From the NCBI RefSeq assembly GCF_000621745.1, contig NZ_JHXK01000020.1:62001-126000 (forward strand): 64,000 nucleotides of DNA, written 5' to 3'. Position numbers and translations under genes: made by a program. The stretch is from Clostridium beijerinckii HUN142. Its GTDB lineage: Bacteria; Bacillota; Clostridia; Clostridiales; Clostridiaceae. Numbering within the stretch: position 1 is the stretch's first letter; each line of letters opens with the position of its first letter. Positions 1 through 8,504 of the stretch are shown piece by piece. A model generated the notes under the pieces. The model saw only the letters and a list, made by a program, of their open reading frames with translations, did not search any database and was not told the origin of the DNA.

Positions 1-109
1 AAATCGCAAACCTTGCTGTATTTTTCACTGTTTTTTGCATAAATCTAATATTTATAAACACGTAATAGTGTTAATTAATCTATAATATAAGTATATTTTA
101 CCATAAAAT

Positions 110-134
110 AAGAGCTTACATTACGTAAACTCTT
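110..134 (-). terminator. Terminator-like hairpin after the ATPase remnant
   Basis: Arms AAGAGCTTAC and GTAAACTCTT around a 5-nt loop. It is the duplicated counterpart of the hairpin downstream of the intact ATPase gene (6384-6411), so terminator and gene tail were copied together. Confidence 0.5.
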
Positions 135-147
135 GTTTTAAATATCT

Positions 148-437
148 TTATATTTTACCGAACTCAAATCTTGGAAATAAAAATATTGGAATTGTATAAG
201 TCTTGTTTGCAATTCCACATTGGGTTACTCCTTTTAGATAAACTGCAAAATTAATTTTTCCATTAGCTAATGATTTTGTTATGGTTTTACCCGGATTCTT
301 ACCAGCCTTAACTTCTATTCCGTAGACATACCCGTTTTCCTATCTCTGTAGACAAAATCAAGTTCCCCATTACCATAGATCCCAAACATAGGAACTGTAG
401 ATATCTTATCCAAAAGACAGTGGTAAACAAACGTTTC
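148..437 (-). pseudogene. C-terminal remnant of an AAA ATPase (DUF4143-type), frameshifted
   Basis: This stretch closely matches the last ~95 codons of the intact ATPase gene at 6424-7791, including the stop codon and the downstream hairpin. One C is missing near position 339 relative to the intact copy (TTTTCC versus TTTTCCC), which breaks the frame, and there is no N-terminal part. Homology stops abruptly at about 437, directly against the stop codon of the ABC permease gene, which looks like a recombination or insertion junction. It cannot encode an ATPase. Confidence 0.85.
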
Positions 438-440
438 AGT

Positions 441-1157
441 TTATTGTTGCTCTGCAAATTGCCACCAAACAAAAGTTCCTACTGCACCCGCTATCCCTGT
501 AGAAATAAGAATAATTATGCTACTTAAATTAAGGAATCCAGTACTTTGAAATACACTGGGGATTGTCCATGGAAAATATGGCGCAAATCCCATAGATGCC
601 AATACGTTTGAGCAAATAACTATTACCAATATGAGTGCTAATGGTGCTAAGTATCCTCTACTAACATTCGCTAGAAAAGTACCCGGTGTAGTAACAACAA
701 TAAACAGTAGCGATGTTATAACAAACTTTAGAAAAACATCTCCAATAATGGCAGCTGACCAGCCAGTAAGTCCTAGAACACCGCCTACAGCAATGCTGAT
801 AGAAAACATATATAGGGAAAGTAATACGTTCCAAGCTAAAATGACCATTAACTTAGAAATTACAATATATGCTCTTGGTACTGGCTTTACAAGTAAATCT
901 TTAATGGTTTTATCTGTAAATTCTCGACCAAATACCCATGCAGCAATAAATGTATATCCTATAAGACCCAGTGCCGCAAGATTATTAAGCAATTCTGTTA
1001 AATATATTTGCCAATTGATTTCACCTAAGTTATTGGATAAAATAATTCCGACTCCCATCATGATTGGACCAAAAGCAAAAACAAGAAACACTATCCAAAA
1101 CACATTAGAACTGATAATTTTGCGAATTTCACAATGTAAAATAGAAAAAATACTCAT
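441..1157 (-). CDS. ABC-2 type transporter permease
   Basis: A 238-residue membrane protein with about six hydrophobic segments (near residues 20-40, 60-80, 105-130, 135-160, 170-190 and 210-232), the usual layout of an ABC-2 permease. Its ATG overlaps the TAA of the upstream ATPase gene by one base (TAATG), so the two are translationally coupled and should form one exporter. The family includes antibiotic/bacteriocin-resistance exporters of the BcrAB type and various self-immunity pumps; the substrate cannot be told from sequence. The stop codon sits 3 bp from a foreign gene remnant, yet the C-terminal end (WWQFAEQQ) looks normal for the family. Confidence 0.85.
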   Translation of the reverse strand: MSIFSILHCEIRKIISSNVFWIVFLVFAFGPIMMGVGIILSNNLGEINWQIYLTELLNNLAALGLIGYTFIAAWVFGREFTDKTIKDLLVKPVPRAYIVISKLMVILAWNVLLSLYMFSISIAVGGVLGLTGWSAAIIGDVFLKFVITSLLFIVVTTPGTFLANVSRGYLAPLALILVIVICSNVLASMGFAPYFPWTIPSVFQSTGFLNLSSIIILISTGIAGAVGTFVWWQFAEQQ

Positions 1158-2107
1158 TAATTATCACCCCTTACCATTCCAATTGTACGAAGAAAGTACC
1201 CTTCCAGATCTTCTGTAATTACTTGAAGCAGAGTTGGCGGTTGATTAGATTTAACAAGCAGTTCGGATAACTGTTCAGGACTTTCAACTAAGTGTTCATC
1301 TTTTAATTTTAAATGGCCATCCATTGTTTCCTCAAATTCATAACCATGTTCTGTAAGTACAGTCTTTATTGCATTTTGGTTGCGCCCATCTATAACTAAA
1401 TTCTTCTGCAAGGATTTTTCAAGCTTATTCATTTCAATTTCTTGAATAAGGTGACCGTTGTGAATAATCCCAATACGCGTTGCAACTTTTGATAGTTCAT
1501 CTAATAGATGACTAGATATGAAAATAGTTACGCCAGAATTTTTTGCTAAATCATATAACATAGTACGTATCTCAGCAACTCCTGCCGGATCAAGACCATT
1601 TATTGGTTCATCTAGTATCAGTATTTCTGGATTATGTATCATAGCTTTTGCAAGTCCTAGGCGCTGCTTGTTTCCTAAAGAAAGATTCTTTGCCTTTTTC
1701 TTTTTATGTGGTTCAAGTCCTAACTTACAAATAACTCTATCTACGGATTCTTTTTCTGATATTCCTTGCATACGTCTTGCTATATCAAGATTTTCAAATA
1801 CTGTCAAATCAGGATAAAAAGTAGCTTCCTCCAAATAACCAACCTTATCCCACAATTTATAGTTTCCGGCATCAACCTTTTCACCTAACATGTAGAGCTT
1901 ACCTGAAGTTGGCCTTAGCATCCCTAAGAGTGTCTTTATAGTAGTTGTCTTTCCTGCTCCATTTAACCCTAGAAATCCAAATATTTCACCTCGTTTCACT
2001 TCAAGTGACAGATTATTCAGTACTGCATAGTCGCCAAAATTTTTGCACAATCCATCGATTTGTATTGCAGCTGTTCCACTGATTTTTTGCTTTAAGAATA
2101 TATTCAT
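1157..2107 (-). CDS. ABC transporter ATP-binding protein (BcrA/drug-export type)
   Basis: A 316-residue ATPase with Walker A GLNGAGKTTT, signature LSLGNKQRLGLAKA, Walker B ILILDEP and a C-terminal ~90-residue extension typical of bacitracin/lantibiotic-type exporter ATPases. I place the start at ATG 2107: GAGGAG lies nine bases upstream, while the in-frame TTG at 2116 would directly abut that ribosome binding site. It is the partner of the permease that follows with a 1-bp overlap. A two-component system lies just upstream on the same strand, separated by a strong terminator, so the exporter is probably its target or has its own promoter in 2108-2231; this functional link is inference. Confidence 0.9.
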   Translation of the reverse strand: MNIFLKQKISGTAAIQIDGLCKNFGDYAVLNNLSLEVKRGEIFGFLGLNGAGKTTTIKTLLGMLRPTSGKLYMLGEKVDAGNYKLWDKVGYLEEATFYPDLTVFENLDIARRMQGISEKESVDRVICKLGLEPHKKKKAKNLSLGNKQRLGLAKAMIHNPEILILDEPINGLDPAGVAEIRTMLYDLAKNSGVTIFISSHLLDELSKVATRIGIIHNGHLIQEIEMNKLEKSLQKNLVIDGRNQNAIKTVLTEHGYEFEETMDGHLKLKDEHLVESPEQLSELLVKSNQPPTLLQVITEDLEGYFLRTIGMVRGDN

Positions 2108-2231
2108 AGTTTTCAACTCCTCATTTTGTAGTAGCTTTATACTATCAATCTAATATCAACTCTACCTCAACTTATAAGCATCTCAAATAAATTTTTAAAG
2201 AGTATTTTAAAAAATTTCGCATTTATTCAAG

Positions 2232-2275
2232 TAAAATAAAAAAACCTGTAAATGTGCTTTTAATCCATTTACAGG
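2232..2275 (-). terminator. Rho-independent terminator after the histidine kinase gene
   Basis: Perfect 10-bp stem CCTGTAAATG / CATTTACAGG followed, on the minus strand, by a run of T. It ends the regulator/kinase transcript before the ABC genes. Confidence 0.85.
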
Positions 2276-2306
2276 CGCTTTTATAAAATATATTATAGTG
2301 TAGGTT

Positions 2307-3356
2307 TTAGCTGCTCCTTTTATCTAAGGACATCCCGGAAGGTAATGAAACTGTAAAGGTGCTGCCTTTTCCTAAACTGCTTTCAACTTCTATATTGCCA
2401 TTACAGAGAGTCACAATTTTTTTAACCACCGTAAGTCCAAGTCCATTGCCAATGGTTGTGTGTGATGTATCTCCTTGATAAAACTTGTCAAAGATATGTT
2501 GTTTTGTTTCCTCATCCATTCCATGCCCATTATCTCGTAAACAAAATTGTATCGATGAATTGATACGTCTTAAACTAATTTGTAATTCCCCACCCTTATC
2601 TGTGAATTTAATGGCGTTATCTAATAGGTTTATCCATATTTGTTGAAGTAAGTGTGCATTATTATAAATATTCATGCTTTCCAAATCTATATCTACTGAA
2701 AGATCTTTAGCACTCCATTTGGGTTCTAATATAAGTATGGCACAGCGAATTTGTTCATCTAGGGCATAAACCTCTTTTTCACTAATAATCTCTGTATTTT
2801 CAACCTTTGATAAATTAAGCACACTTGTAGAAAGGTCAACCAACCTTTGGGATTCTTGAATTATTATATCTAAATATTCCTGCTCTTCTTCGCTGGTTAG
2901 ATTTCCTTCCTTCAAAAGTTTTGCAAAGCCTTTAATAGAAACAATAGGCGTCTTAAACTCATGTGAAAAATTATTTATAAAATCAATTCGTAGCATTTCA
3001 ATTCCTGAAAGTTCTCCAACCATTTTATTGAAGCTGGAGGCAAGACTCTCAAGCTCTGGAATATTGCTGCCTTTAACTGTAACTGAAAAATCCCCTTTTG
3101 CTACATCTTCAATAGCTTCAATAAGATTACGGACAGGTTTAACCATCCACCTGCTTAATAAAGCCGTGATAGAAATTCCAATAGTTGTGCTTGTTAAAAG
3201 CAGCGCAAAAAATGCTACAAAACCATTTTCCAAAAAGCTGCTTCCAAAAATTAATTCTAGAAAGTATGTACATAACCTTCCTATTACAACAGATAGAACC
3301 ATTACTAAAAATACAAATACAACCAGTGTAGCAGCAAGACTCATCCGTTTTTTCAT
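2307..3356 (-). CDS. Sensor histidine kinase (HAMP, HisKA, HATPase)
   Basis: 349 residues: two membrane segments (about 8-30 and 42-68) with a very short outside loop, HAMP (~70-122), HisKA with the phospho-acceptor motif NFSHEFKTPI (~127-190), and HATPase with N box LLDNAIKFT and G boxes DNGHGM and GNGLGL. The short sensor loop suggests sensing in or at the membrane. It overlaps the response regulator by four bases (ATGA) and is its cognate kinase. Unlike BceS-type kinases it has a HAMP domain, so it is a generic OmpR-partner kinase, probably for envelope stress. Confidence 0.92.
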   Translation of the reverse strand: MKKRMSLAATLVVFVFLVMVLSVVIGRLCTYFLELIFGSSFLENGFVAFFALLLTSTTIGISITALLSRWMVKPVRNLIEAIEDVAKGDFSVTVKGSNIPELESLASSFNKMVGELSGIEMLRIDFINNFSHEFKTPIVSIKGFAKLLKEGNLTSEEEQEYLDIIIQESQRLVDLSTSVLNLSKVENTEIISEKEVYALDEQIRCAILILEPKWSAKDLSVDIDLESMNIYNNAHLLQQIWINLLDNAIKFTDKGGELQISLRRINSSIQFCLRDNGHGMDEETKQHIFDKFYQGDTSHTTIGNGLGLTVVKKIVTLCNGNIEVESSLGKGSTFTVSLPSGMSLDKRSS

Positions 3357-4027
3357 GTAAGCTTCACCGCCTTATATCCTAGTCCACGTACAGTAATAAT
3401 CTCAAAATCCAGATTATCTTTAAATTTTTCCCGGAGCCTTCCAATATGGACATTCAAGGTATGCTCATCCGTCTCTGTATCTGGCCCCCATATTTCATCC
3501 ATCAATTGCATACGGGTGAAAATCATATTTGGATAACTCATCAATTTAAAGAGTAAATAAAATTCTTTTTGTGGAAGCATAATTATATCCTCACCATAAG
3601 TGACCGTAAGAGCATTATAATCCAAAGTAGTTCCACCCATTGTTAACTTTTGCTCATTTGTAATTTGCGCCCGACGTAATAATGCTTTTATGCGAAACAG
3701 CATTTCCTGTTCGTCAAAGGGCTTTGTCATGTAATCATCTGTCCCTACAAGGAAACCTCTATGTTTCTCCTTAATTTCTTGTTGTGCTGTAATCATCAAT
3801 ATAGGAATATTATCTCCTACCTGGCGTAATTCTTTACAAAGCTGATAACCGTCCATCCTCGGCATCATTAGATCCAAGATAATCAAATCAAAATACTGTT
3901 TTTCCATCATATTCAAGGCTTCCATACCATCATTAGCCTTAAAAGCATTGTAACCGCCACGCTTTATGACTGCACATATAAGTTTTTGTGTATTAGCATC
4001 ATCTTCAACAACCAAAATATTAAACAT
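3353..4027 (-). CDS. OmpR/PhoB-family response regulator
   Basis: 224 residues: receiver domain (~3-115) with acidic pocket EDD, phospho-acceptor Asp in LIILDLMMP, Thr in MITA and Lys in TKPFD, then a winged-helix DNA-binding domain (~125-222) ending TVRGLGYK. The start is ATG 4027, seven bases after GGGAGGTG; the upstream in-frame TTG at 4042 lies before that site. Co-transcribed with the kinase. Confidence 0.93.
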   Translation of the reverse strand: MFNILVVEDDANTQKLICAVIKRGGYNAFKANDGMEALNMMEKQYFDLIILDLMMPRMDGYQLCKELRQVGDNIPILMITAQQEIKEKHRGFLVGTDDYMTKPFDEQEMLFRIKALLRRAQITNEQKLTMGGTTLDYNALTVTYGEDIIMLPQKEFYLLFKLMSYPNMIFTRMQLMDEIWGPDTETDEHTLNVHIGRLREKFKDNLDFEIITVRGLGYKAVKLT

Positions 4028-4291
4028 TAATTCACCTCCCAATTAAACTCTTTGTTACCTAATCTTCTAGAGAAACTCTAGAATGATTCTATTTCAATTT
4101 ACCATTCTAAAATCAACTGAATATCAACTATTAGCCATAGTATAACAAATAAGTGCATACTTACTTTTTTATCATGATATATAATTCATAACATAAAGTC
4201 AATTTCTTTATTTTGTGCTATACTGCAAGCATAAGAGATAAAAAATTCACAGAAATATCACATTTAAAGTGGCATTTTTTAAGCAAAACAA

Positions 4292-4849
4292 TTAAATGCC
4301 CTTCACTATTTGTTCTCGCTTTTGTAATTGCCACAATTGCTCCGCCATATATGCTGCAGGATAAGGCATTGAATTTACAATCCACCATTCCATTACACCA
4401 ACAGCGGCTGAAGCAACATATTGAGCCATTATCTCCTTGCTTATATTTTCATTGCTTGCAGTCATGTCAAGATGCTCTTCCATACTTTTAAGAGCCATCG
4501 TTAAAATACGTTCTCTAAAAGCAGGCATAGCTTTGTTAGTGAGCATATTGGAATAGAAAATAGCATGCTTTTCAAGATATTGAAACGTCTGAAGTAGCGA
4601 AGCTTTGGAGTCAAAATTGCTGCTCTCTCCATCTGAAATGCAACTGTCACATAATTGGTTTAAATGAGTATCTATACATTTATTCATCAGATCAAATTTG
4701 TCTTCATAATGCAAATATACAGTGCCACGGTTTACATTTGCCTCTTCTGCAATTTCGTTAATGGTTATCTTTTCAAAATCTTTTTCCGACATGAGTTTGA
4801 TAAAAGCACCCATAATAGCCTGTTTAGATTTTTCAATACGTCTATCCAT
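4292..4849 (-). CDS. TetR/AcrR-family transcriptional regulator
   Basis: 185 residues. The N-terminal helix-turn-helix is clear (KITINEIAEEANVNRGTVYLHY, residues ~23-44 by motif positions) and the C-terminal half resembles the TetR_C family of DhaS-like regulators. AAAGGAG precedes the ATG by eight bases. It is divergent from the flavodoxin-ferredoxin gene, which is therefore its most likely target, together with itself. Confidence 0.88.
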   Translation of the reverse strand: MDRRIEKSKQAIMGAFIKLMSEKDFEKITINEIAEEANVNRGTVYLHYEDKFDLMNKCIDTHLNQLCDSCISDGESSNFDSKASLLQTFQYLEKHAIFYSNMLTNKAMPAFRERILTMALKSMEEHLDMTASNENISKEIMAQYVASAAVGVMEWWIVNSMPYPAAYMAEQLWQLQKREQIVKGI

Positions 4850-4925
4850 AAAAATATCTCCTTTGTGTACCTAATGTACTTCCTATAAACTGATTTATCT
4901 TATAATAATCAACACTCATATGTGT

Positions 4926-4945
4926 TTTGTTCATTAATAAACAAA
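4926..4945. promoter_or_regulatory. Candidate TetR operator between divergent genes
   Basis: Inverted repeat TTTGTT-8-AACAAA in the divergent promoter region. Two GCGTTGAAA direct repeats follow at about 5007-5032. Short and AT-rich, so weak on its own. Confidence 0.3.
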
Positions 4946-5053
4946 TCTCATTGTTTTAACTATTGAATTGAACTAACTTAATTGATAAATTTATTATATT
5001 GAACAAGCGTTGAAAAATCAATATGCGTTGAAATAATGAAAGGCGGAATTAAT

Positions 5054-5818
5054 TTGAAAATATTTTATTTTACTGCTACAGGAAATAGTTTATATGTTGC
5101 AAAAAAGATTGGTGGAGAATTGTATTCAATACCTCAAATGATAAAGGAAGGTAAATATGAATTTGAGGATGATGCTATAGGCTTTATATTTCCTTGCCAT
5201 GGACTCGGAATGGCGAAAATAGTTAGTAACTTTATTAAAAAGTCAAAATTTAAAGCTGATTACTTCTTTTCAATTATGACATATGGTGGTAATGCATTCT
5301 CTGGATTAAGGCATATGGAGCTTGTGGCCAAGGAATCTGGAATCAAGTTCAACTATACAAATGAAATACTGATGGTGGATAATTTCCTTTCAACCTTTAA
5401 GATGGAGGATGAAATAATAAATAAGAAGCCAGAAGTAATTGATGAAAAACTGAGTGGAATAATAGCTGATATTACAAATAGACGAAATTCTCTTGTAAAA
5501 AAAGGAATTGTATCCAATACTCTATCTAAATATGCCCGTGGAATAGCAGATAAAATTAGCAATAATTTTGCAGCTAAGAAATTTATTGTTACGGATAATT
5601 GTACTAGCTGTAAGGTATGCGAAAAGGTCTGTCCTGCAAATAATATTAAAGTTGATAACAAACCTAGGTTTTCCCATAAATGCGAAGTATGTCTAGCATG
5701 TATACATCATTGTCCTCAAAATGCAATTCATTTGAAATCTGAGAAAAGCAAAGCTAGGTTCATAAATCAAAATGTACAGCTTAAAGAAATAATTGCTTCT
5801 AATAATCAGGCTAATTAA
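5054..5818 (+). CDS. EFR1-type flavodoxin-ferredoxin fusion protein
   Basis: About 254 residues. The N-terminal part has the flavodoxin FMN-loop motif TATGNSLYVA; the C-terminal part (~180-235) carries two 4Fe-4S motifs, CTSCKVCEKVCP and CEVCLACIHHCP. Such EFR1-family proteins are putative electron carriers of anaerobes with no assigned reaction. Homologues begin MKIFYF, and a TTG at 5054 preceded by AAAGGCGG gives exactly that; an ATG six codons upstream (5036) has no visible ribosome binding site. Divergent from the TetR gene, probably its regulatory target. Confidence 0.85.
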   Translation: MKIFYFTATGNSLYVAKKIGGELYSIPQMIKEGKYEFEDDAIGFIFPCHGLGMAKIVSNFIKKSKFKADYFFSIMTYGGNAFSGLRHMELVAKESGIKFNYTNEILMVDNFLSTFKMEDEIINKKPEVIDEKLSGIIADITNRRNSLVKKGIVSNTLSKYARGIADKISNNFAAKKFIVTDNCTSCKVCEKVCPANNIKVDNKPRFSHKCEVCLACIHHCPQNAIHLKSEKSKARFINQNVQLKEIIASNNQAN

Positions 5819-6083
5819 GAAAGCAGAAAATATAATTAAGGCTGATCAGATATTCATATGATGACTTAAGAAACCTATTAAGGCTAACCTAGATTTAAAA
5901 ATAAAACACCTTGAAGCCTATACTTGGGGTGCTTTCAAATTATTCGTGCACCCTTGGTATGAGCCTTTTTTAAAACTATTATTAGGTTAATATATTTTAT
6001 TTTTTATTCTCTTTTAAAAGACAACCTTCCGAGTTTGCCTTTAAGGCCGCATATTTTCTACAACTCATGAAGCTATTGGTTAT

Positions 6084-6114
6084 GTCCGCACACTTTCACA
6101 AGTGTACATTGTTA

Positions 6115-6120
<6 letters not shown>
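6084..6120. repeat. Direct repeat, left copy, flanking the AAA ATPase region
   Basis: A 37-nt stretch ending ATTGTTAACTTTT recurs at 7906-7949 with about five mismatches and a 7-nt internal duplication in the right copy. The pair brackets the glucosidase remnant plus the ATPase gene. Confidence 0.5.
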
Positions 6121-6411
<291 letters not shown>

Positions 6412-6423
6412 TCATAGATATCT

Positions 6424-7791
6424 TTATATTTTACTGAACTCAAATCTTGGAAATAAAAATATCGGAATTGTATAAGTCTTGTTTGCAATTCCACCTTGCG
6501 TTACCCCTTTTAGATAAACTGCAAAATTAATTTTTCCATTAGCTAATGATTTTGTTATGGTTTTACCCGGATTCTTACCAGCCTTAACTTCTATTCCGTA
6601 AACATAACCGTTTTCCCTATCTCTGTAGACAAAATCAAGTTCTCCATCACCATAGATTCCAAACATAGGAACTGTAGATATCTTATCCAAAAGACAGTGG
6701 TAAACAAATGTTTCATTTAATAACCCGCTCGATTCTGATGCTAATAGGTTTGCTTTTTTCATAACATAATTTGCCATACCAACATCTGACAAAAAATATC
6801 TTTGTCTCTTTTTTATATTGGTAAATTCAAAATCTATAAGCTTATCACAGTCTTTAACAAATTTTGACGTGTAAAACCATTGAAGTACTCTATTACAATT
6901 TTCCTTCGTGATATTACTTGAATATTGTTTGGTTATTATTTGCTGTAATTCTTCCGTATAACTGCTTTCCTTAATGCCTTTTTTTCCTCTAGCTAGAATT
7001 TCAATTATTGCGCTTAAGCAGTCTTCAAATACTCTAGTAGTCAATATATCTCCATCAAAATATCTTGAAGATTCTTCACAAAATACTCTTAATAATTTTT
7101 CAAACAAATCATTAATATTTTTCTTGTGATTTCTTAAGTATTCGCATACTATCTCTGGATAGCCGCCAACTTCTAAGTAGTCTTTATACTTATCATAAAA
7201 TAGATCATAATCCTTTTTATCGCCATCTCCATACAAATCTAGTGACTCATAAGCTTGTGTTAAATTAAGCGCATTAACAAATTCAGTAAATGATAATGGC
7301 TTTATTTCAAGAAAATCTACATCACCCATTGGAGACCAAAACTCTTTCTGCATAACAACTCTTCCTAAATAACTTCCAGTCATAATAAAATGTGCATCAA
7401 ATTCTCTTGCAAATTGCCTTATCATATTATAAATTTTATAGGATTCTTGTATTTCATCTATTATAATTATGCATTCTTTACTATCCTCAAAATTGTTGGA
7501 AAATCTCTTAAACATCTCTTTTAATGTATTTGTTTTTTCCCTGTCTAGTTTTCCTGATAGACGTTCTTCTTTTATTATATTATAAATTGTAAGTAAGTCC
7601 TCTCCCGTTTCTTCCAACAGATTTATATATATTAAATGCTTATAATTTTCTCTTGCAAATTTTTTCACTAAATAAGTTTTTCCTACCTGCCTTGCACCTT
7701 CTACTAATAGTACCTTATTATTGTGGTTATTTTTCCACTCTAATAGTTTTTTGTATGCATCTCTTTTAAGATCTATTATTTGTTTTTCCAC
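6424..7791 (-). CDS. AAA ATPase with DUF4143 C-terminal domain
   Basis: About 455 residues. Walker A EGARQVGKTYL lies near the N-terminus and Walker B CIIIIDEIQES near residue 115; the C-terminal half has the DUF4143 / restriction-endonuclease-like pattern (GELDFVYRD ... YGIEVKAGKN), with the D-x-E-V-K arrangement of a PD-(D/E)XK fold. Members are widespread, poorly characterised ATPases, sometimes multicopy and apparently mobile. The likely start is GTG 7791, eight bases after AAGGAAG; the longer frame from TTG 7815 has no ribosome binding site. A duplicated tail of this gene lies at 148-437. No neighbour suggests a role, and I do not assign a defence function. Confidence 0.8.
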   Translation of the reverse strand: MEKQIIDLKRDAYKKLLEWKNNHNNKVLLVEGARQVGKTYLVKKFARENYKHLIYINLLEETGEDLLTIYNIIKEERLSGKLDREKTNTLKEMFKRFSNNFEDSKECIIIIDEIQESYKIYNMIRQFAREFDAHFIMTGSYLGRVVMQKEFWSPMGDVDFLEIKPLSFTEFVNALNLTQAYESLDLYGDGDKKDYDLFYDKYKDYLEVGGYPEIVCEYLRNHKKNINDLFEKLLRVFCEESSRYFDGDILTTRVFEDCLSAIIEILARGKKGIKESSYTEELQQIITKQYSSNITKENCNRVLQWFYTSKFVKDCDKLIDFEFTNIKKRQRYFLSDVGMANYVMKKANLLASESSGLLNETFVYHCLLDKISTVPMFGIYGDGELDFVYRDRENGYVYGIEVKAGKNPGKTITKSLANGKINFAVYLKGVTQGGIANKTYTIPIFLFPRFEFSKI

Positions 7792-7905
7792 GTTTCTCAC
7801 TTCCTTACAATTCAAGCTATAATCTTGTTTAGTATCTACTAAATTATATCCTAAAATTTATTTTTCAATAATAATTTTACCACTATTTAAATATACCAGC
7901 AATCA

Positions 7906-7949
7906 TGTGTTCGCACTTTTTCATAAGTGTATAGTGTATATTGTTAACT
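7906..7949. repeat. Direct repeat, right copy
   Basis: Partner of 6084-6120. The rest of 7816-8210 is AT-rich with poly-pyrimidine runs and shows no gene. Confidence 0.45.
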
Positions 7950-8210
7950 TTTTTTATTTCTAACTTCTTAAGTTCTTAATTTTTTACTTCTTAACTTTTT
8001 TCATTCTTAAATTCCTAAATTCTTAAAAAGGTTTATTGCTAACTAAGAAAACTTGGTGACAAATATACGCATAGCTTTACCGCATTACCTATGGGTAGAC
8101 ATTTTAGTTCTGTGTAAAAACTTTAGCTTCTAGCTGAAGAAATTCGAGAATTCTTTAAACCGTATGGATGAAAAATGGTGTTGAAATTGCTATCATTTCT
8201 TCGAAAAATA

Positions 8211-8239
8211 TTCCAAGTATCAAACAAATTTGTTATAAT
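8211..8239 (+). promoter_or_regulatory. Candidate sigma-A promoter of the GH64 glucanase
   Basis: TTCCAA, a 17-bp spacer and TATAAT. It would give an unusually long leader of about 260 nt before the ATG at 8505. Confidence 0.5.
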
Positions 8240-8247
8240 ATAAATAT

Positions 8248-8348
8248 ATAATGAATAAAATGTAAACTATGGTAATTATAGTATGGAACTTTATTATTCT
8301 ACTTAATAAATAAAATGTTATATTTTATTTATTTTACTTATTCATTAT
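8248..8348 (+). promoter_or_regulatory. Nested inverted repeats in the GH64 leader
   Basis: An outer pair, ATAATGAATAA (8248-8258) with TTATTCATTAT (8338-8348), encloses an inner perfect 12-bp pair, AATAAATAAAAT (8305-8316) with ATTTTATTTATT (8322-8333). Both lie in the predicted 5' leader, so they could fold as an RNA control element or act as an operator. The region is AT-rich, so chance pairing is possible. Confidence 0.4.
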
Positions 8349-8504
8349 GTACAATTTTAAGTGAGCGAGGTGATCATAATAATAAAATCATACTACATGC
8401 CTTTAAATGACAATTGAGCACAGAGACCTAAACTATTAATGCATTTTTTATAAAACTTTAACTAACAATTATTTCAAGAATATTAGAATTTGGAGGGATA
8501 ATTT

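Noticed and set aside
631..1218. Long plus-strand open frame over the ABC permease gene
   Set aside because: Antisense shadow: the minus-strand frame has family motifs, ribosome binding site and coupling; this one has neither.
6424..7791. DUF4143 ATPase as part of a phage-defence system
   Set aside because: No companion nuclease, methylase or toxin gene nearby; the neighbours are gene fragments and a secreted glucanase.
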